DNA of 64,000 bases, from assembly GCF_009498215.1 (NCBI RefSeq), contig NZ_CP043499.1, positions 372,001 through 436,000 on the forward strand, read 5' to 3'. The stretch's first letter is position 1. Every line of letters starts with the position of its first letter. The notes beneath the pieces were generated by a model that worked only from the letters and a program-made list of their open reading frames with translations, had not been told where the DNA came from and made no database searches. Source of the DNA: Rhizobium grahamii (GTDB taxonomy: Bacteria > Pseudomonadota > Alphaproteobacteria > Rhizobiales > Rhizobiaceae). Positions 59,696 through 64,000 of the stretch are shown here, piece after piece. A program made the translations under genes and the position numbers.

Positions 59696-60412
59696 ATGAT
59701 GGATGCGAATAAACTTGTTTCCGCAAGAGAGCTGGCCCGACGAAACGGCCTTAGTTTTCCAAATGAAAGCCCTGAATATCGTCGCGCGCGCGACGAGCTG
59801 CTCGCCGAGGAAATCGAGCTGCGCCGCCATATCGAGCGCGTCGCGGAACAGCGCCGCGCCTTGCCGTCAGGCGGGCAAGTGACGAAGGACTATCGCTTTC
59901 AAGGCCCGGACGGTGAGGTCAGCCTGAAAGACCTCTTCGCAGACAAGCCAACGCTTGTGATCTACAGCTACATGTACGGCCCGCGGAGTGAGCGTCCATG
60001 CCCGATGTGCACGTCGATGCTGTCGGCGTTTGACGGAGAGGTGCCTGATATCACGCAGCAGGTTGCCTTTGCGGTTGTCGCGCGCTCGCCGATCGAGCGG
60101 TTGCTCGCTTTCAAGAAGGAACGAGGCTGGCATCATCTGCCACTCTATTCAGATACGACGGAAGAGTTCAGTCGCGATTATCACGCCATCGGTCCAGATG
60201 GCGGGGATGAACCCGCCTACAACGTCTTCACGATCAAGGATGGTGTGATCCGTCATTTCTGGAACCCGGAAATGGGGGCGGCAACGGCGGATCCCGGCCA
60301 GGATCCGCGAGGCGCACCGGACTTCATGCCGCTCTGGAACGTCCTCGACACGACCCCTGAAGGCCGTCCGCCCACCTGGTACCCCAAGCTCAGCTACGAA
60401 AGCGCGCGGTAG
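59696..60412 (+). CDS. DUF899 thioredoxin-like protein
   Basis: The 238-residue protein starts behind GAGGAGG. It has the DUF899 pattern: VSARELARRNGLSFPNESPE, KDYRFQGPDGEVSLKDLF, the CPMCTSML motif near residue 103 that sits at the thioredoxin-like active site, and FKKERGWHHLPLYSDT and FWNPEMG. Members are thought to be redox proteins of thioredoxin-like fold. It lies alone between the phosphatase and the AraC gene. Confidence 0.85.
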   Translation: MMDANKLVSARELARRNGLSFPNESPEYRRARDELLAEEIELRRHIERVAEQRRALPSGGQVTKDYRFQGPDGEVSLKDLFADKPTLVIYSYMYGPRSERPCPMCTSMLSAFDGEVPDITQQVAFAVVARSPIERLLAFKKERGWHHLPLYSDTTEEFSRDYHAIGPDGGDEPAYNVFTIKDGVIRHFWNPEMGAATADPGQDPRGAPDFMPLWNVLDTTPEGRPPTWYPKLSYESAR

Positions 60413-60433
60413 CTCATGCACTCGTCGCGGGCG

Positions 60434-61324
60434 TCAGCGTCCTTTGCCGACGCTCGCATACATGCCTGTCGTACGAAACTCGGTTGGATTCGTACCGTAG
60501 ACGCGGCGGAATACCTTCGAGAAGTAATTGGCATCCTCGAAGCCCGAACGGATCGCAACCTCCTTGACGGGCATGTTCGCGGTTTTGGTCAACAGCTTCA
60601 CGGCACGCTTCAGGCGTTTCTGCAGAACGAACTCGGCCGGCGGCAGGCCCTCGTTTGCCGCGAACATTCGCGAGAAATGTGCTCGGCTGAGGCCCGCGAC
60701 CCGCGCCAGGTCCTCAACCGGCAGCGGGCGTTCAAGATTTGCCATGATGTAGTCGATGACATGCTGCATCGTTCGGTATTCTTCGCTGAAGACCGGATGC
60801 GAACCGAACACGTCGTCGTACAGTGCCATGGCCGCCTCATAGGCGATGGCCGAGGCCAGCCCCGGCGTTTCGCCGCCATTGATCAGCCGGAGGCTGCAAT
60901 CCGCCAGATGCTCGATCGTTTGCGGCTGCAGTTTGAGAATCGGGCCGGTCACCGCAAGGATCGAGCGATGGATGCGCAGCGCCTCTTCGCCGTTCATCGA
61001 AATCCAGAAAAACTCCCAGCGATCGCCATCTTCGAGCCAGTAACGGTGATTGTGAGGAACGAGGACAAGCAGAGTCTCACCCTCCTTCACGCGCATTTCG
61101 CGATTCTCGTATCGCAGGTTCCCCGAACCGCGGATCGTATGCTGAAGCACGGTAAAGGGTGTCTGGCCGCGTTTGCGGCCATCCCAGTCATAGGTCGCGT
61201 CCTCGCGGATTTCGTAACCGGTGCTCGTTGGCATTGTGTGCAGGCTCTGGCGGCCGCGCGGCAGCGATACGGTCCGCATGATGGGTCCGTTGTCAATCAG
61301 TTGTTGCAGCACAGAATTACCCAT
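60434..61324 (-). CDS. agpT: AraC-family regulator of the alpha-galactoside locus
   Basis: From the ATG at 61324 the 296-residue protein has an N-terminal cupin-like sensing domain (GETLLVLVPHNHRYWLEDGD) and a C-terminal double helix-turn-helix: RPLPVEDLARVAGLSRAHFS and RLKRAVKLLTKTANMPVKEV, IRSGFEDANYFSKVFRRVYG. It diverges from a GH4 alpha-galactosidase followed by a binding protein, the layout of the Sinorhizobium meliloti agp locus, in which AgpT is the AraC-type activator. The symbol rests on this context. Confidence 0.8.
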   Translation of the reverse strand: MGNSVLQQLIDNGPIMRTVSLPRGRQSLHTMPTSTGYEIREDATYDWDGRKRGQTPFTVLQHTIRGSGNLRYENREMRVKEGETLLVLVPHNHRYWLEDGDRWEFFWISMNGEEALRIHRSILAVTGPILKLQPQTIEHLADCSLRLINGGETPGLASAIAYEAAMALYDDVFGSHPVFSEEYRTMQHVIDYIMANLERPLPVEDLARVAGLSRAHFSRMFAANEGLPPAEFVLQKRLKRAVKLLTKTANMPVKEVAIRSGFEDANYFSKVFRRVYGTNPTEFRTTGMYASVGKGR

Positions 61325-61527
61325 GAAAGCATAATCCTTCTCTGGCGGCTCCGCCGAATATGCGCATAATCCGCCCTCAAGAGAGAGAACACCGCCAGCA
61401 CCGAGGAGCGGCGGGGAGGAGAATAAGCCGGATTTCTGGCCTTTTTTGGCATCGAGCGCAAGCCCGGGTCCTATTCTTCTTCTCATCGTTCAACGCCGGC
61501 ACATTTGATCGCATTGAGGCAAGGACC

Positions 61528-62994
61528 ATGGGTTTCAAAATCGCTATCATCGGCGCTGGCAGCGTCGGCTTCACCAAAAAACTGTTCACCGACATCCTTT
61601 GTGTGCCGGAATTCCAGGATGTTGAGTTCGCGCTGACGGATATGAGCGAGCACAATCTGCAGATGATCAAGCAGATCCTCGACACGATCGTCGCGTCCAA
61701 CAAGTTGCCGACAAAGGTGACGGCGACGACGAACCGTCGCGAGGCGCTGACCGGCGCGCGCTATATCATCAGCTGCGTGCGCGTCGGCGGTCTCGAAGCC
61801 TATGCCGACGATATCCGTATCCCGCTCAAGTACGGCATCGACCAGTGCGTCGGTGACACGATCTGCGCGGGCGGCATTCTCTATGGTCAGCGCAACATTC
61901 CCGTCATCCTCGACTTCTGCAAAGACATCCGCGAAGTCGCCGAGCCGGGCGCAAAGTTCCTGAACTACGCAAACCCGATGGCGATGAACACCTGGGCTGC
62001 GATCGAATACGGCAAGGTCGATACCGTCGGCCTCTGCCACGGCGTGCAGCATGGCGCCGAACAGATCGCCGAGGTACTCGGCGCGAAGTCGCCGTCCGAA
62101 CTCGACTACATCTGCTCGGGCATCAACCACCAGACCTGGTTCGTCGATCTCAAGCTCAACGGTCGCAAGATCGGCAAGGACGAACTGGTTGCCGCCTTCG
62201 AAGCGCATCCCGTCTTCTCGCAGCAGGAAAAGCTGCGCATCGACGTCCTGAAGCGCTTCGGTGTCTATTCGACGGAGAGCAACGGCCACCTGTCGGAATA
62301 CCTTCCCTGGTATCGCAAGCGGCCGGACGAGATCACCAAGTGGATCGACATGTCCGACTGGATCCATGGCGAAACCGGCGGTTACCTGCGCCACTCCACC
62401 GAAACCCGCAACTGGTTCGAAACCGAATTCCCACAGTTCCTGGAGTCGGCGTCGAAGCCGCTCGATCGGTCCAAGCGTTCGAACGAGCATGCGAGCCATA
62501 TTCTGGAGGCGTTGGAAACAGGGCGTGTCTATCGCGGCCACTTCAACGTCAAGAACAATGGCGTCATCACCAACCTGCCGGCTGATGCGATCATCGAATC
62601 GCCCGGCTTCGTTGACCGCTTCGGCATCAACATGGTCTCCGGCGTCACGATCCCGGAAGCCTGCGCTGCAACCTGCATGGCGTCCATCAACGTCCAGCGC
62701 ATGTCGGTCCATGCCGCCGTCAGCGGCGATATCGACCTCCTGAAGCTTGCCGTGCTGCACGACCCGCTGGTCGGTGCCGTCGCAACACCGGAAGAGGTCT
62801 GGCAGATGGTCGACGAGATGGTTGTCGCCCAGGCTCGCTGGCTGCCGCAATATGCTGATGCTGTTCCGGCTGCGAAGGAGCGCCTGACGAAATCGACGGT
62901 CAAGACCCGTGAATGGACAGGCGCTGCGCGCCGCAACGTTCGGTCGATCGAAGAACTTCGTGCCGAGAAGGCGGCGCTCAAGCAGGCCGTCTGA
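61528..62994 (+). CDS. melA: GH4-family alpha-galactosidase
   Basis: From the ATG at 61528 the protein has 488 residues of glycoside hydrolase family 4. It shows the NAD-binding start IAIIGAGSVGFTKKLFTDIL, IISCVRVGGLEAYADDIRIP, NYANPMAMNTWAA with the conserved NPM, and the metal-site Cys-His pair in LCHGVQHGAEQIAEV and GINHQTWF. GH4 enzymes use NAD+ and Mn2+ and cleave alpha-galactosides such as melibiose and raffinose. The S. meliloti counterpart is agaL1; I use the general symbol. A binding-protein gene follows after about 120 bases. Confidence 0.9.
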   Translation: MGFKIAIIGAGSVGFTKKLFTDILCVPEFQDVEFALTDMSEHNLQMIKQILDTIVASNKLPTKVTATTNRREALTGARYIISCVRVGGLEAYADDIRIPLKYGIDQCVGDTICAGGILYGQRNIPVILDFCKDIREVAEPGAKFLNYANPMAMNTWAAIEYGKVDTVGLCHGVQHGAEQIAEVLGAKSPSELDYICSGINHQTWFVDLKLNGRKIGKDELVAAFEAHPVFSQQEKLRIDVLKRFGVYSTESNGHLSEYLPWYRKRPDEITKWIDMSDWIHGETGGYLRHSTETRNWFETEFPQFLESASKPLDRSKRSNEHASHILEALETGRVYRGHFNVKNNGVITNLPADAIIESPGFVDRFGINMVSGVTIPEACAATCMASINVQRMSVHAAVSGDIDLLKLAVLHDPLVGAVATPEEVWQMVDEMVVAQARWLPQYADAVPAAKERLTKSTVKTREWTGAARRNVRSIEELRAEKAALKQAV

Positions 62995-63116
62995 GTTTCC
63001 CGGAGGACGGGTGGCGATGGGGCTCCGGGAGGGACCCCATCGCCGCAAGCCCGTTTCCGGATCGTTTGAGGAGAACCGGGGTCGCCGCAAGCGCCTCGAA
63101 ACAAGAGGGAGAGACG

Positions 63117-64000
63117 ATGAGAAATTACCGCAACCTTGGCATTCTTGCCGGACTGGCGCTGAGCGTCTCGGTCTCGGCTTTGAGCGCCTATGCTTCCGAG
63201 CCGACGGTACCGCCCGTTGCGCCGCCGTTCCCGGCGGAAGGCAAGATCAAATACGTTTCGAGAGACTCGATCGAAGAGTTCAAGGCGCTGCCTTCGTATA
63301 ACGAACCGGACTGGGTGAAGAAGAACTTCGTCGACACCGGCAAGCTGCCTCCCGTCAAGGATCGCCTGCCCAAGGAACCGCTCGTCTTCAAGACCGACAA
63401 CATGGTCGACGGCGTCGGCGTCTACGGGGACACCCTGCGCCATGTTATCGGCGGCCGGCCGGAAGGCTGGAACTATGGCGCCGGCCAGACGCAGGGCTGG
63501 GGCGGCATCGATATCGGTCTCTCCGAATGCCTGACGCGTACGGCACCGCTCTTCCAGGTCGAAGCCAAGGATACCGAACCGCTTCCGAACCTCGCCAAGA
63601 GCTGGGAATGGTCTGCTGATGGCCACAAGCTGACCATGCACCTCGTCGAAGGCGCAAAGTGGTCGGATGGCGTCGCCTTCAACGCTGACGACATCATGTT
63701 CTACTGGGAAGATGAAGTCATCGACCCGAACGTCTCGCCGCTCGGTGGTGGCGCATCGCCGGAAGCCTTCGGCGAGGGCACGACGCTGAAGAAGATCGAC
63801 GACTACACCGTCGAATGGACGTTCAAGGACGCTTTCCCGAAGCAGTACCTCTACACGATGTCCTATCCGAGCTTCTGCCCGGGTCCGTCGCACATCCTGA
63901 AGCCACAGCATCCGAAGTATTCGAAGAACACCTACGACCAGTTCAAGAATGCTTTCCCGCCGGAATTCATGAACATGCCGGTCATGGGCGCCTGGGTGCC
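63117..64000 (+). CDS. agpA: Alpha-galactoside ABC substrate-binding protein, cut by window edge
   Basis: The gene begins at the ATG at 63117 behind AGAGGGAGAG and is still open at the right edge after 294 codons. It has a signal peptide (LGILAGLALSVSVSALSAYA) and family-5 binding-protein features: RHVIGGRPEGWNYGAGQTQG, LAKSWEWSADGHKLTMHL, AKWSDGVAFNADDIMFYWED and PSYPSFCPGPSHIL-like segments. Family-5 proteins of this longer type include AgpA, which binds melibiose and raffinose. Its place after a GH4 alpha-galactosidase supports that call; permease genes should follow beyond the window. Confidence 0.85.
   Translation, partial: MRNYRNLGILAGLALSVSVSALSAYASEPTVPPVAPPFPAEGKIKYVSRDSIEEFKALPSYNEPDWVKKNFVDTGKLPPVKDRLPKEPLVFKTDNMVDGVGVYGDTLRHVIGGRPEGWNYGAGQTQGWGGIDIGLSECLTRTAPLFQVEAKDTEPLPNLAKSWEWSADGHKLTMHLVEGAKWSDGVAFNADDIMFYWEDEVIDPNVSPLGGGASPEAFGEGTTLKKIDDYTVEWTFKDAFPKQYLYTMSYPSFCPGPSHILKPQHPKYSKNTYDQFKNAFPPEFMNMPVMGAWV

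Noticed and set aside
61483..63090. Long minus-strand frame opposite the GH4 gene
   Set aside because: It mirrors the third-codon-position pattern of the GH4 gene and has no family features. The plus-strand protein has clear GH4 motifs.
62529..63911. Minus-strand frame spanning the GH4 end and the agpA-like start
   Set aside because: It crosses two convincing plus-strand genes and the gap between them; no motif supports it.

Overview
The window looks like an alphaproteobacterium of the order Rhizobiales (Rhizobium, Agrobacterium or Ensifer type), probably a chromid, large plasmid or chromosomal accessory region. Pointers are the GC-rich coding, the small rhizobial families (DUF982-, DUF2934-, DUF2188- and DUF3606-like, IalB), a MarR gene with nearby palindromes, the layout of the hut genes with hutF, and an alpha-galactoside (agp-type) locus. 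I see no rRNA, tRNA, CRISPR array, insertion sequence or integrase. Everything was read by eye; no database search was possible.

Region 1 (1-10.8 kb) is a stress and ion-homeostasis block: a frameshifted IalB gene, a three-gene operon with a glutaredoxin-MauE membrane fusion, a single-domain response regulator, a YdeP/FdhF-type molybdopterin oxidoreductase, a MarR regulator, a ClC-type chloride/proton antiporter, NhaA, several very small membrane proteins and an N-terminally truncated diguanylate cyclase. A palindrome of the form ATCA-N5-TGAY recurs close upstream of several of these genes, including marR, and suggests one local regulon.

Region 2 (11-32.5 kb) reads as a defence or conflict island. 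It starts with a tight operon of a TnsA-like protein with a degraded nuclease site, a soluble FtsH-like AAA+/M41 protease and a small Phd-like protein. After degenerate sequence come ietA and ietS (AAA ATPase and subtilisin, the Iet system). Diverging from ietA is a coupled set of caspase-like protease, an unknown protein and a metallo-beta-lactamase-fold protein, followed by a second subtilisin and a stand-alone protein that looks like a subtilisin propeptide. This protease-rich group is the best candidate for an undescribed system. A PD-(D/E)XK nuclease with a divergent partner follows, then gene remnants, including a broken relative of the Phd-like gene, and two small housekeeping-type genes.

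Region 3 (32.8-49.6 kb) is transport and catabolism: two Gfo/Idh/MocA oxidoreductases, a peptide/nickel-type ABC transporter with a carboxymuconolactone-decarboxylase-like protein, a YdhS-like flavoprotein, a MetQNI-type transporter, a DszA/NtaA-type flavin monooxygenase and a taurine-type TauABC transporter. The second half suggests scavenging of organosulfur compounds.

Region 4 (49.8-58.7 kb) is histidine utilisation: hutD, hutU, hutG, hutH and hutI on the minus strand, diverging from hutF and hutC around a perfect palindrome. A Phd antitoxin with a frameshifted PIN toxin sits between hutD and hutU. Region 5 (58.8-64 kb) has a histidine phosphatase, a DUF899 protein and the start of an alpha-galactoside locus: AraC regulator, GH4 alpha-galactosidase and a substrate-binding protein that runs off the right edge.
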